Below are positions 34,361 through 43,246 of a stretch of 64,000 nucleotides of DNA, piece after piece. This DNA is from Alcaligenaceae bacterium SAGV5 (GTDB lineage Bacteria > Pseudomonadota > Gammaproteobacteria > Burkholderiales > Burkholderiaceae_B). The stretch is from positions 248,001-312,000 of the forward strand of contig SPDP01000005.1 in the NCBI GenBank assembly GCA_009360345.1, read 5' to 3'. Below the pieces are notes generated by a model that saw only the letters and a program-made list of their open reading frames with translations, ran no database searches and was not told where the DNA came from. Each line of letters begins with the position of its first letter. Within the stretch, counting starts at the first letter, position 1. The position numbers and the translations under genes were made by a program.

Positions 34361-35194
34361 ATGAGCCAGTCATTCGTTCACTATCGCGTCGATGGGCACG
34401 TTGCGTCCATCACCCTGGCGCGGCCGGAAAAGCGCAATGCCATGAACCGGGCCATGCGCGACGAACTCTGGCGATCGTTCGATCGCGCCGGGAGCGACGA
34501 GTGTGTCCGGGCGGTTCTGGTGCGCGCCGAGGGCGGTCACTTCTGCGCTGGGGGCGATATCGCGGACATGCGTCCCGGCGAGCTGGATGCCGAGGCGGGC
34601 CGCGACCGCATTCTTTCCGCCACGGCCGGCGCGCGCCGCCTGCTGGAACTCCCCAAGCCGGTTGTCATGGCGGTGGACGGATGCGCTTATGGCGCGGGCT
34701 GCAGCCTGGTGCTGGCGGCCGACCTCGTGATCGCCACGGACCGGGTCCGGCTTGCCATGTCGTTCCTGCGCATCGGCCTGGTGCCCGACCTGTGCTCGTT
34801 GTTCACGCTGCCGCGCATCGTGGGATGGGCGCGCGCCAAGGCGCTGCTGTATTCGAACCGCGAAATCGGTGCGGAAGAAGCATTGCAGCTGGGCATTGCC
34901 AGCGAAGTCGTTTCGCCCGACGCGCTTGACCATCGCACCGGAATGATCGCACGGGCGCTGACCCGGCTGCCGCGCAGTGCGTTCGCCATGACCAAAGCGG
35001 CCCTGGCCAGATCCCTGTCCGCCGATCTCGACTCGATGTGCGATACGGAGACATCGGCGCAGGCCATCGCCTACTCCACGAGCTATCACGCGGACGCAGC
35101 CGGAAGGCTGTTGGCGCGGGAGCCGCTGCCTTACCAATGGCCCCTTTTTTCATTGCCAGGAGACAAGGATGCGGACAATCCGGACACTCGATGA
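34361..35194 (+). CDS. Enoyl-CoA hydratase/isomerase family protein
   Basis: A 277-residue crotonase-fold protein with ITLARPEKRNAMNRAM, the oxyanion-hole segment GGHFCAGGDIADM and AVDGCAYGAGCSLVLAADL, and IGLVPDLCSLFTLPRIVG. In the classical hydratase two Glu residues act near positions 144 and 164. Here the second segment reads GLVPDLC, with Asp, so isomerase, hydrolase or another crotonase activity is possible. Its stop is 26 bp inside the following MaoC gene, indicating translational coupling. Confidence 0.92.
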   Translation: MSQSFVHYRVDGHVASITLARPEKRNAMNRAMRDELWRSFDRAGSDECVRAVLVRAEGGHFCAGGDIADMRPGELDAEAGRDRILSATAGARRLLELPKPVVMAVDGCAYGAGCSLVLAADLVIATDRVRLAMSFLRIGLVPDLCSLFTLPRIVGWARAKALLYSNREIGAEEALQLGIASEVVSPDALDHRTGMIARALTRLPRSAFAMTKAALARSLSADLDSMCDTETSAQAIAYSTSYHADAAGRLLAREPLPYQWPLFSLPGDKDADNPDTR

Positions 35195-35657
35195 ACTGCA
35201 TGAACAGATAGGAAAGGAGGTTGCCATCAGTCCGTGGGTGCGCGTGGACCAGCAGCGCATAGACCTGTTCGCCCAAGCCACGGGCGACCAGCAATGGATA
35301 CATGTGGATCAGGAGCGGGCAAGCCAGGAATCGGCGTTCGGGACGACCATTGCGCATGGCTATCTGACGCTTTCGCTCTTGCCGGATCTGATGAGCCAGG
35401 CGGTGACCCTTCCTCCTTCGGAGATGAGCATCAACTATGGGCTCAACAAGGTCCGCTTTCCCACGCCTGTACTTCAAGGCAGCATGTTGCGGGCCCGTAT
35501 CAAGCTCAAGGATATGCGCTGGCTGCCGGCCATGGCGGGTCAGCCTGACGTCAGGGTCGTCGAACTGATCTGGGAGTCCAGTATCGAGTGCGACGGTATG
35601 TCCAAGCCCGCGTGCGTCGCCGAAACCATCAGCCGGCGCTACGACAGAATCCGGTAG
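35169..35657 (+). CDS. MaoC-family hot-dog dehydratase
   Basis: A 162-residue hot-dog-fold protein. FAQATGDQQWIHVDQERAS near residues 35-55 contains the Asp/His hydratase dyad of (R)-specific enoyl-CoA hydratases, followed by TTIAHGYLTLSLLPDL and NYGLNKVRFPTPV. It would hydrate an enoyl-CoA to the (R)-3-hydroxyacyl-CoA. The start ATG at 35169 lies inside the enoyl-CoA hydratase gene. It is the last gene of the operon. No clear intrinsic terminator follows. Confidence 0.93.
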   Translation: MRTIRTLDELHEQIGKEVAISPWVRVDQQRIDLFAQATGDQQWIHVDQERASQESAFGTTIAHGYLTLSLLPDLMSQAVTLPPSEMSINYGLNKVRFPTPVLQGSMLRARIKLKDMRWLPAMAGQPDVRVVELIWESSIECDGMSKPACVAETISRRYDRIR

Positions 35658-35741
35658 CACCGGGCTGGGAGCCGTCTCGCAGGGCGGCGGCCCACGCGCC
35701 GGCGTAGCCTGCCCCTGCAGCTAGCGGGGGTAGTCGCTGTA

Positions 35742-35795
35742 CAGGTTGTGGCAATAAGGATCGTGTTCACTGCGCGGTATTGACCGAGGTCATAG
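35742..35795 (-). pseudogene. Short remnant matching the 3' end of the DadA-like gene
   Basis: Two blocks here are identical and in the same order as the 3' end of the oxidase gene at 8393: CAGGTTGTGGCAATA (35742-35756, same as 8407-8421) and GCGCGGTATTGACCGAG (35772-35788, same as 8467-8483), with similarity running on to the GTCAT that follows. The spacing is 15 bp here and 45 bp there, so the copy has an internal deletion. It directly abuts the stop codon of the enolase-family gene. Probably the decayed tail of a second DadA-like gene. Confidence 0.5.
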
Positions 35796-36896
35796 CTCTG
35801 GCTCGATGCCTATGCCTGGTGCGTTCCCGAGAGAGACCCTACCCGCGCCAACCGTTGCCAACCGTCCGCAGAATCTTGTGCGGAGAGGGTTGTCGTTGGC
35901 ATCCACTTCAAGCCAGCCTGATCCTCCCGTCGCGGCGAGCAGATGCGCCGAATGCAGCAGACCTATGCCGCCGCCCAGGTAGTGTGGAAAATACTGCAAG
36001 CCGTGTTTCTGGATGCGTCGGACGAGGGGCTGGATATCGGAGATTCCGCCCCATTTTGCGATGTCTGGTTGTACGATGCGTACCGCACCAGAATCGAGGA
36101 GCGAGGAGAAAGCCTGTTGGCTGCTGACGTTTTCTCCGGCTGCCAGCGGCGTGTTCGTGTGGGTGGCCAGTTCCCGCCATTCTTGCCACGGACGGTCGGC
36201 CCGCAACGGCTCTTCGAGCCAGCCCAGTTCAAATTCCGCGAGTGCCTGGACGCGTTGACATGCGGTCGGCAGATCCCAGGCCTGGTTGGCATCTGCCATG
36301 AGCATGGCGGGTGTGCCCACGGCGTCCCTGATCCTTCGCAGGTTTTCCAGATCCCTCGTCGGTTCGAAGCCGATCTTGAGTTTGAATGCGCGAAAACCTT
36401 CTTCCCATTTTCGGGCGACGAGTTGTTCCGGTGCGTGAGGATTCAAACCGCTTGCATACACGCCGATCGTGTCTCGAGTCCCTCCGAGAAAGCGCCACAA
36501 GGGCTCCCCGGCGCGTCTTGCGCACAGGTCCCACATCGCCAGATCCAGTCCCGCGATGGCCTGGGCCAGGGGGCCGGGCTCGCCGGACTGGATGGCCAGG
36601 ACCGCGGTCTCCGCGCTGAGGTGCTCATGGACTGCGCAGGGCGAATCGAAGGCGCGCCCTTCGAGCAAGGGCCAGAGGACGGTCTCTATCAGCCGGCCGC
36701 GGTGTTCTGCTCCGCAGCCCGGGTAGTTGCACCACGCTTCCCCCCAGCCGTAAGCCCCGTCGGTATCCTCGATGCGGATGAATACCGCGGGCCGGTCATG
36801 CATGACGCCAAAAGAGGTCCGGACAGGGGTCGAGATCGGGTGACGCAGCACGTGTACCTGAATGCGCGCAATGTGCAGAGGATGTGAGATGTCCAT
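35790..36896 (-). CDS. Enolase-superfamily (mandelate racemase/muconate-lactonizing) enzyme
   Basis: A 368-residue enzyme with the capping domain (residues about 1-125) and a TIM-barrel bearing FKLKIGF (KxK base), MADANQAW, WLEEPL and AAGENVSS (the three metal ligands), QPDIAKWGG, and FPHYLGGGIG with the His. This combination matches the mandelate racemase group with Lys on one side and His on the other, so proton abstraction from a carboxylate leads to racemisation or dehydration, often of sugar acids. Last gene of a sulfatase/Bug/enolase operon on the minus strand. Confidence 0.92.
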   Translation of the reverse strand: MDISHPLHIARIQVHVLRHPISTPVRTSFGVMHDRPAVFIRIEDTDGAYGWGEAWCNYPGCGAEHRGRLIETVLWPLLEGRAFDSPCAVHEHLSAETAVLAIQSGEPGPLAQAIAGLDLAMWDLCARRAGEPLWRFLGGTRDTIGVYASGLNPHAPEQLVARKWEEGFRAFKLKIGFEPTRDLENLRRIRDAVGTPAMLMADANQAWDLPTACQRVQALAEFELGWLEEPLRADRPWQEWRELATHTNTPLAAGENVSSQQAFSSLLDSGAVRIVQPDIAKWGGISDIQPLVRRIQKHGLQYFPHYLGGGIGLLHSAHLLAATGGSGWLEVDANDNPLRTRFCGRLATVGAGRVSLGNAPGIGIEPEL

Positions 36897-36935
36897 GTGG
36901 GGCGGGTTCTGGTCGGGTTGATCGAGACGCGCCGA

Positions 36936-37922
36936 TCAGGCGCCGGCCGGCTTGATGCCGAGTCGATTGATTGCCGCGAGCCAGGCCGCACTGTCCTTTT
37001 TCTGCCGCTGTTCAAGCGTAGCGGCATCGCTGCCGACCGCGTCGATTGCGTTCTCCGCCAACTTCTCGCGCACCGCTTGCTGTTGGAGGGCCGCGGCGGC
37101 GTGTCGTTGCAGCGCTTCCAGTACTGGCGCCGCCGTACCGCGTGGTGCATAGAGCGCGAACCATTGCGTGATGTCGATGCCTGGAATGCCGGCCTCGGCC
37201 AGGGTCGGTACGTCGGGCAGACTGGTCGAGCGTTCGGCCGAGGTGACGGCCAGAACGCGGATCCGGCCGCTGCGTGCATGGGCGGCGATTGCACCGGCGC
37301 CCAGGCAAGCCACGGGAATCTGGCCTGCGATCAGGTCGGCGATTGCCTGGCCGCCACCCTTGTAGGGGATCGAGGTCATGCTGATGTTCGCAGCACTACA
37401 GAACATCTCGGCTGCGACATGGTGGGTGGAGCCGACGCCCGACACTCCGTATGACAGCTTGCCCGGTTCGGCCTTGGCGCGCGAGATCAGGTCGGCAACG
37501 CTGCGTATGCCGGTGTCCGGATGGACAGCAAGCACGACGGGTTGGGCCACCAGAAGGGAGACGGGTACGAAATCCCGCTCCATCGTGAATGACGGGGGCT
37601 CTTGCACCAGCGGAACATAGGTGGCGGAGTCGCCCGCGACGACGAAGGTGTAGCCGTCCGGTTTGGAGCGGGCAACCGCGACCATGGCGATGGTGCCGTT
37701 GCCGCCGGCTCGGTTTTCCACGATGAAAGACTGATGGACGGCAGCGCCCACGCGCTCGAAGACAATGCGGGCAGTGATGTCCGCCGTGCCGCCGGGCGGG
37801 TTGGGCACGACGATTCGTACGGGCCGATCCGGCCACTGGGCGCCTCGGGATGGGAGCGGCAGCGCCAGTGTGCCCGCGCCTTGCAGTAGCCCGAACTGAA
37901 TGATGCGTCTACGGGTCCACAT
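36936..37922 (-). CDS. Bug/TctC-family solute-binding protein with twin-arginine-like signal
   Basis: A 328-residue receptor. The N-terminus MWTRRRIIQFGLLQGAGTLA carries consecutive arginines before the hydrophobic segment and looks like a Tat signal rather than the usual Sec signal of this family. Blocks WPDRPVRIVVPNPPGG, TADITAR (loop Asp), FIVENRAGGNGTIA and PDGYT follow. AGGAGA precedes the ATG. It lies between the sulfatase and the enolase-superfamily gene with about 40-bp gaps, so the ligand could be a sugar acid or a sulfate ester product. Confidence 0.93.
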   Translation of the reverse strand: MWTRRRIIQFGLLQGAGTLALPLPSRGAQWPDRPVRIVVPNPPGGTADITARIVFERVGAAVHQSFIVENRAGGNGTIAMVAVARSKPDGYTFVVAGDSATYVPLVQEPPSFTMERDFVPVSLLVAQPVVLAVHPDTGIRSVADLISRAKAEPGKLSYGVSGVGSTHHVAAEMFCSAANISMTSIPYKGGGQAIADLIAGQIPVACLGAGAIAAHARSGRIRVLAVTSAERSTSLPDVPTLAEAGIPGIDITQWFALYAPRGTAAPVLEALQRHAAAALQQQAVREKLAENAIDAVGSDAATLEQRQKKDSAAWLAAINRLGIKPAGA

Positions 37923-37962
37923 GTTCTGTCTCCTCTGTCATTCAATTGTTGCCCGGCGGCGG

Positions 37963-39498
37963 TCAGGCCATGCCGATGATGGGCAGTTGTGGATGCTCCT
38001 GGTTGCGGGAAGGCGCCGCGGCCAGCAGTCGCTCGAGTTCTTGCTGAAGCGCCGCGGCTTCCGGCCGGCCAAACAGGTTGTCCATCTCATCAGGGTCTGC
38101 TTGCAAGTCATAGAGTTCGCCGGCGCCAGACAGCTCTTCGAGGGTGAGCTTGGCGTGACGGGTGCGGACCGTATGGAGATGCAGCGGGACGCCACATCGC
38201 GACGCATCGACGTGCCACTCGCAGTAGGCCGCATCGCGCGGCGCGTTCCGACCCTGGCAAAGCGCGCTCAGGCTGGTTCCGTGCATGTCGTCCGATGTTC
38301 CCGCGCCGCTCCATTCCAGGAAGGTCGGCGCCAGATCCAGCGTGGATACCGGTTCGGTGACCGTGGCGCCGGAGGCGACACCGGGTCCGCGAATGATCAG
38401 GGGAACCCGGAGCAGATCCTCATAGGGCGTGGGCCCTTTCAGGTACAGGCCATGGTTGCCCATCATGTCGCCGTGGTCACTGGCATAGATCACATAAGTG
38501 TTCTCGTCCAGGCCCTGGTTCGACAATGCTTCCAGGATGCGCCCCACGGAGTGGTCGACCAGGGAGATCATGCCGTAGTAGTTGGCCGTCATCTCCGCCA
38601 GTTGCGCATCGCTCTGCGGCTCCACCCGGGAGCCCTTTTCGCGGAAGCCCCGCAGGACAGGATCTTTCAGGTCGGGAGTACCTTCGAGCGATGCGCGGTG
38701 CCACCAGGGACGGCGATCGAGATCCATGGTGCGCTGACGGGGAAGTGGAAGTTCGCCCGGCCGGTGCAGCCGGCTCCAGGGAAGCGGGCAATCGAACGGG
38801 TGATGCGGATCGGGAAAGGATGCCCAGATGCAAAAGGGGCGGTCTTTCTCCCGCGCCGCCAGCCAGTCTATGGTCCTGTCGGCGATCCAGGTCGACGAAT
38901 GCCAGGCGACAGGTAGCGCCGATTCCCATGTCTGAGCGGCGCCGCAGCCTGGGTCGACGGATTGCGCCCATAGCCGCAATGCCTCTTCGTCGTGACCTCG
39001 TTCGACAAACCATCGCTCCCAGTGGCCGACCAGGGGGTAGGTAGCCGGGCGATCTTTGTGGAAATGGCCGACTGCGGCGAGGTTGACGTGTTGAAAGCCC
39101 ATGTATGGCCCAGTCCATCCCTGCTCGTACAGATCACCGTTGAACCGGTCTTCCGGCGTGCCGGTTGCCGCAAACGTAGCCTTGGTCGAGAAGTGGGCTT
39201 TACCGAAGAAGGCTGTGCTGTATCCCCGTTGTCCAAGCCGGGCGGAGAAACCGTTTCCGCCCGTGGCGGGGGGCAGATCGATGCCGTTGTCGCGGACACC
39301 ATGCACGAGGGGCAGCAACCCTGTCAGCATTGACGCGCGCGCGGGCTGGCAGACGTAACTGGGAGTGATGCAGGTACTGAAGTGGGTGCCGTCGGCAGCG
39401 AGACGGTCCAGGTGCGGTGTGCTGATTTCGGGCTTGAGGAAGCCCATGGCATCAGCTCGGTGCTGGTCTGCGGTGATGAACAGGATATTGGAAGCCAT
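37963..39498 (-). CDS. Type I sulfatase (Cys-type, formylglycine-dependent)
   Basis: A 511-residue alkaline-phosphatase-fold hydrolase. NILFITADQHRADAMG supplies N-terminal metal-binding Asp residues, and CQPARASMLTG near residue 55 is the C-x-P-x-R sulfatase signature whose Cys is converted to formylglycine. YASDHGDMMGNHGLYLKG adds further metal ligands. No signal peptide is visible, so it is probably cytoplasmic and acts on an imported sulfate ester; choline-sulfatase-like enzymes have this size. The ATG at 39498 begins the conserved domain; an extension to 39684 is discarded. Confidence 0.92.
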   Translation of the reverse strand: MASNILFITADQHRADAMGFLKPEISTPHLDRLAADGTHFSTCITPSYVCQPARASMLTGLLPLVHGVRDNGIDLPPATGGNGFSARLGQRGYSTAFFGKAHFSTKATFAATGTPEDRFNGDLYEQGWTGPYMGFQHVNLAAVGHFHKDRPATYPLVGHWERWFVERGHDEEALRLWAQSVDPGCGAAQTWESALPVAWHSSTWIADRTIDWLAAREKDRPFCIWASFPDPHHPFDCPLPWSRLHRPGELPLPRQRTMDLDRRPWWHRASLEGTPDLKDPVLRGFREKGSRVEPQSDAQLAEMTANYYGMISLVDHSVGRILEALSNQGLDENTYVIYASDHGDMMGNHGLYLKGPTPYEDLLRVPLIIRGPGVASGATVTEPVSTLDLAPTFLEWSGAGTSDDMHGTSLSALCQGRNAPRDAAYCEWHVDASRCGVPLHLHTVRTRHAKLTLEELSGAGELYDLQADPDEMDNLFGRPEAAALQQELERLLAAAPSRNQEHPQLPIIGMA

Positions 39499-39592
39499 CG
39501 TAGAGCATCGCGGATTGGGATGGAAGCAATCTACTTCGGCCCGGCGAACACCATAAGATGGCAATAATGCTTCACCTGAAATCGTTTTCGGA

Positions 39593-40588
39593 TCACCCGG
39601 TCTTGGCAGCGAGGGCTGTCGACAGGACCAATTCGAGCAGCGCGCGGATAGCCGGCAGCCGTTGGGCTTCGGTGCGGCAGACAAAGGCCAGAGGAGGCGC
39701 TTCGATGGAGAAATCCGTGCGCACCGCTTTGAGTTGCCGGGGGCCGGGCAGCGAACGCAGCATGGATGACGGACAGATAGTCAGAAGGCGAGCGTTCATC
39801 GCCATGGCGACACAGTACTGGAGGCCGTCGACGACAAGCGCCGGAGCCGGGGCCGGGACGCCCGAGCGCATGCAGGCATTTCGAAACATGAGATAGGTCT
39901 GGCTGTCGCTGGCAGGCAGGACCCATGGGTGGGCAAGCAGCGTCTCGGCCGGGACGGGGGTGCGCGACTTCAGCGCGGGATGTCCTACGCTGGCCACCAC
40001 GTTCCAGGGATCGGCGGGAAGCTGCCATACCCGGCATGTGTCGTGTATGGCGCCGGCCAGGTTCTGAGACGGAAAGCGAGCAATGGCACAGTCGAGGTCC
40101 CCCGTCGCGACGTTTTCCAGGAGTTCCGGCGCCGCGGATACCTGTACGCGCAACTGCCATTGAGAGGCGAAGCGCAGCATATCGGTCAGCCAGGGAATAC
40201 CGTGCAAGATCATTGCGTGATGCACGATGCCGACACGCAAAGTAGGTGTAGTGCCTTCGGCTACTTCGTCCAGGCCTATCCGCAGCGTTTCGAGAGCGAC
40301 GTCGGATCTGGCCGCCAGAGCAAGGGCCGCGGGGGTGGGGCTGACCCCGGTCCTGGACCGGATGAAAAGGTCTTGACCGACCGCATGCTCGAGCTCCCGC
40401 AGCAGAGCGCCGACTGCGGGCTGAGCGATGCCGAGGCGGCGTGCCGCCTCGCGTAGCGATCCGTGCTCCACCAGCAGGGCCAGCAGCATGAAGTGCCTGA
40501 CACGGAGTTTCGACGAACGGATCGACAGTGCCGTCTGGGCCCGGGAACGGGTGTTCGAATGGGCCTGTGTGCTACCACCGGGTTTCAT
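39593..40588 (-). CDS. LysR-type transcriptional regulator
   Basis: A 331-residue LysR protein with a 25-residue polar leader before the helix-turn-helix (LRVRHFMLLALLVEHGSLRE, then AARRLGIAQPAVGALLREL). The effector domain has the IHDTCRVWQLPADPWNVVAS pattern of the GbpR/PcaQ-like branch. The ATG at 40588 is the nearest upstream start of this frame with a plausible distance. It precedes the sulfatase/Bug/enolase operon on the same strand by 94 bp and probably controls it. Confidence 0.9.
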   Translation of the reverse strand: MKPGGSTQAHSNTRSRAQTALSIRSSKLRVRHFMLLALLVEHGSLREAARRLGIAQPAVGALLRELEHAVGQDLFIRSRTGVSPTPAALALAARSDVALETLRIGLDEVAEGTTPTLRVGIVHHAMILHGIPWLTDMLRFASQWQLRVQVSAAPELLENVATGDLDCAIARFPSQNLAGAIHDTCRVWQLPADPWNVVASVGHPALKSRTPVPAETLLAHPWVLPASDSQTYLMFRNACMRSGVPAPAPALVVDGLQYCVAMAMNARLLTICPSSMLRSLPGPRQLKAVRTDFSIEAPPLAFVCRTEAQRLPAIRALLELVLSTALAAKTG

Positions 40589-40682
40589 GGACTTGTTCCT
40601 GGTTCGGAGGCGCCGGACGACGACTACACGCTCGGAATAGGAACGTCCGGGCAACTGGCCAATACCGCTGATACCCCGGAGT

Positions 40683-41012
40683 TTACTTGCCCCGGCTGGC
40701 CTTGCTGACATACTGCGCCAGCGCCTCGATATCCGCATCGCTCATCGTGGCCTTGAACGACGGCATGCTGCCGATGCCATCGCGCAGCGCGCGGGCGACG
40801 CGGGGGGCGTCGGGTTTCAGTTCGTCAAGCACGGGGCCGATGGCGCCTTCGGCTCCGGCGTCCTTGAGCGTGTGGCACACGGCGCAGGCCGGGGTGGCGG
40901 TGGTGAACAGTTTCTTGCCACGCGCCATTTGCGCGGCGTCGTCGGCGGCATGCGCCGCCGTGGCGGCCAGGGCCGAGAGGGCCAGCGTACAGAAGGTGAG
41001 GACGTTCTTCAT
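40683..41012 (-). CDS. sorB: Periplasmic c-type cytochrome (sulfite dehydrogenase subunit, SorB-like)
   Basis: A 109-residue monoheme cytochrome c with a Sec signal (LTFCTLALSALAATAAHAA), the heme-attachment motif CAVCH at residues 43-47 and a C-terminal MPSF Met ligand. It follows the molybdopterin sulfite-oxidase-like gene on the same strand (64-bp gap) and is probably its electron acceptor in the periplasm, as in the SorAB sulfite dehydrogenase. The gene symbol rests on this pairing. Confidence 0.8.
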   Translation of the reverse strand: MKNVLTFCTLALSALAATAAHAADDAAQMARGKKLFTTATPACAVCHTLKDAGAEGAIGPVLDELKPDAPRVARALRDGIGSMPSFKATMSDADIEALAQYVSKASRGK

Positions 41013-41076
41013 TTCGAGAGTGATGGCTTGATGGGAAACATGCCCGGGGAGTGCTCTCCCCGGGGCGTACCGTCGC

Positions 41077-42228
41077 TTAGGCGACGGTGATGGTGACGGC
41101 GTGGTCGGCCCAACTGGTGTTGTTGTAGCCGCTCTGGTTTTCACCGCGCGTCTCGGGCTGGACGTTGCCCCGGTCGTCGGTGGCGCGGCTGGCCAGCACG
41201 TGCTTGCCCTTGGGCAGGGTGGCCTGGAGCACGAACTGGCGCCAGGCGTATTTGCCCATGTCGGGGCCCACCAGGCGCGCCGCGCGCCAGGTCTTGCCGC
41301 CGTCCAGCGAAACTTCCACGCCCTTGATGCCGTTCAGGCCGCCGAAGGCCACGCCGTGGATCTGCACGGTGCCGGCCGTTTGGGCGCCGTCCTCGGGGAC
41401 GGGGCTGTTGATCCAGGACTTGACGCTCATCTCCTGCACCGACGGCTGGCTGGGGTCGCCCTTGCCGCCGGGGGGCGTCATGCGGTAGCCGTGCGACATG
41501 ATGCGCGCGTCGCTTTCCTTGGGGGTGAAGGCCAGCTGCTTGATGTACTTGATGTTGTTGACGCCGGTGTAGCCGGGCACGATCAGGCGCAGCGGGCCGC
41601 CGTGGGCCAGGGGGATGGGCTCGCCGTTCAGTTCCCAGGCCAGGATGGCATCCTGCATGGCGGCGACGGGCACGGAGCGTTCGACGATCACGGTCTTGGG
41701 ATCGATGCCGGCCGGCAGCACCTCGCCGCCGGTGCCGGTCATGTAGGGTACGCCATCGGTCAGGCCGCCCAGGGCCTGGACGACGTCGCGCACGGGCACG
41801 CCGCTCCAGGTCACGCAGCCGGCGGCGCCGACGGTCCACGGGGTGCCGCTGGGCTTGCTGGGGAAGAAGCCGCGGCCGTTGCCCGAGCATTGCAGCACCA
41901 TGGTCACGGTTTCCAGGCCCATGGTCTTGAGTTCGCGCAGGCTGATGGTTCGGGGCTGCTTGACGCCCGAGACCTGCAATTGCCAGGCGTCGCGGTCGGC
42001 GACGATGGTGTCGGCGGGCGTGGGCAGGTTGTTGCGCACGTAGAGCTGGTTGGTGGGCGTGACCACGCTGGTGCCGAAGGCGCTGCGCTTGGTTTCGATC
42101 GTGGTGCTGCTGTGGACGACGACGGCGTCGGCGTTTTTCCAGCCGGCGTAGCCGGGCAGGGGCTTGGCCGCGGGCGCGGCGGCGGCTTGTGCCAGCGCCT
42201 GGCCGTGCAGGCCCGCCAGTCCGGACAT
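41077..42228 (-). CDS. sorA: Molybdopterin sulfite-oxidase-family enzyme (SorA-like) lacking its Tat signal
   Basis: A 383-residue molybdenum enzyme. MVLQCSGNGRGFFPS contains the Mo-binding Cys; PIPLAHGGPLRLIVPGYTG and SVKSWINSPVPEDGA fit the sulfite oxidase fold, and a C-terminal dimerisation domain ends in HAVTITVA. SorA enzymes need a twin-arginine signal for export with the cofactor bound. The N-terminus here is MSGLAGLHGQALAQAAAAPA, which looks like only the last part of such a signal. Five codons upstream in the same frame is the stop of the CDF transporter gene, so no RR motif can be encoded. Confidence 0.87.
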   Translation of the reverse strand: MSGLAGLHGQALAQAAAAPAAKPLPGYAGWKNADAVVVHSSTTIETKRSAFGTSVVTPTNQLYVRNNLPTPADTIVADRDAWQLQVSGVKQPRTISLRELKTMGLETVTMVLQCSGNGRGFFPSKPSGTPWTVGAAGCVTWSGVPVRDVVQALGGLTDGVPYMTGTGGEVLPAGIDPKTVIVERSVPVAAMQDAILAWELNGEPIPLAHGGPLRLIVPGYTGVNNIKYIKQLAFTPKESDARIMSHGYRMTPPGGKGDPSQPSVQEMSVKSWINSPVPEDGAQTAGTVQIHGVAFGGLNGIKGVEVSLDGGKTWRAARLVGPDMGKYAWRQFVLQATLPKGKHVLASRATDDRGNVQPETRGENQSGYNNTSWADHAVTITVA

Positions 42229-42240
42229 GGTGCGATGGGC

Positions 42241-43131
42241 TCAGCTGATGCGGACCTCGGGCGAGGCGACCGCTTGTTGTTCGGGTTCGATGTGGATGAC
42301 GATGGAGCTGCCTTCGATGTAGCCATGGATGGCGGCTTCCAGCCGGTCGCAGATCGCGTGGGCGGCGCCCACGGGCATCGTGCCGGGCACGACGAGATTG
42401 AATTCGATGAAGACCCGGGGCCCCGAGCGGCGCGAGCGCAGGGTATTGGCCTGCAGCGCCCCGGCGGCGTGGTCGCGGATGATGCGCCGCACGCCGTCGA
42501 CGATTTCCCGGGGCAGGGCCTCGTCCATCAGGCCGCCCACCGAGTCGCGCATCAATTGCCATCCGGACCACAGAATATGCAGCGCGACCAGGCCGGCGAT
42601 GATGGAGTCCAGGCGGGTCCATCCGGTCAGCGCGACCAGCGCCACGCCGATCACGACACCGATCGACGAGATCACGTCGGTCCACAGGTGGTGGCCGTCG
42701 GCGACCAGGGCCGGCGAATGCCAGCGGCGGCCGTAGCGCATCAGCAGGGTGCCCCAGACGCCGTTGATCAGGGTGGCGGCCAGGCTGATCACCATGCCAA
42801 GGACCGGTGTATCGAGCGGGCGCGGGTTCATGAAGCCCTGGTAGGCTTCGCGCAGGATGGTCAGCGCGGCGAACACGATCAGCGTGCTTTCCAGGACCGC
42901 GGACAGGTACTCGGCCTTGTTGTGGCCGTAGGGATGGTTGGCGTCGGCCGGCATGGCGCTGACCGACAGCGCCACCACGGTGATGACGGCGGTGGCCACG
43001 TTGATGATGCTTTCCAGCGCATCGGAGTAAAGCGCGATGCTGCCGGTAAGCCGGTAGGCGAGGTACTTCAGGCCGAGGACGACGATCCCGACGACGATGG
43101 TGACCAGGCCGAGTCTCGAGGCGCGCGTCAT
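42241..43131 (-). CDS. Cation diffusion facilitator (CDF) metal transporter
   Basis: A 296-residue membrane protein with about six hydrophobic segments, ALYSDALESIINV in the second helix, NHPYGHNKAEYLSAVLES in the cytoplasmic loop and ADGHHLWTDVISS carrying the HxxxD site. The C-terminal cytoplasmic domain (IFIEFNLVVPGTMPV region) ends in HIEPE, as in FieF/YiiP. It exports divalent metal by proton antiport; the exact metal cannot be told. Its stop is only 12 bp from the sorA-like start and in the same frame. Confidence 0.92.
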   Translation of the reverse strand: MTRASRLGLVTIVVGIVVLGLKYLAYRLTGSIALYSDALESIINVATAVITVVALSVSAMPADANHPYGHNKAEYLSAVLESTLIVFAALTILREAYQGFMNPRPLDTPVLGMVISLAATLINGVWGTLLMRYGRRWHSPALVADGHHLWTDVISSIGVVIGVALVALTGWTRLDSIIAGLVALHILWSGWQLMRDSVGGLMDEALPREIVDGVRRIIRDHAAGALQANTLRSRRSGPRVFIEFNLVVPGTMPVGAAHAICDRLEAAIHGYIEGSSIVIHIEPEQQAVASPEVRIS

Positions 43132-43246
43132 GGGGAGGCCGTTTTCCCGCGGCGCGGGGCGGACAGGACGAGAAGGGGCATGGGCTCGGGCAGGCGTGCG
43201 GATCCTGGCATTCTAGCCGGGTCCGCGCGGTTTGCGTGCCTGGGGC

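Noticed and set aside
36936-39498. Sulfatase and sorAB-like genes as one sulfur pathway
   Set aside because: Sulfatase releases sulfate, not sulfite, and the two groups are separated by a LysR gene and have different neighbours; no common regulation is visible.
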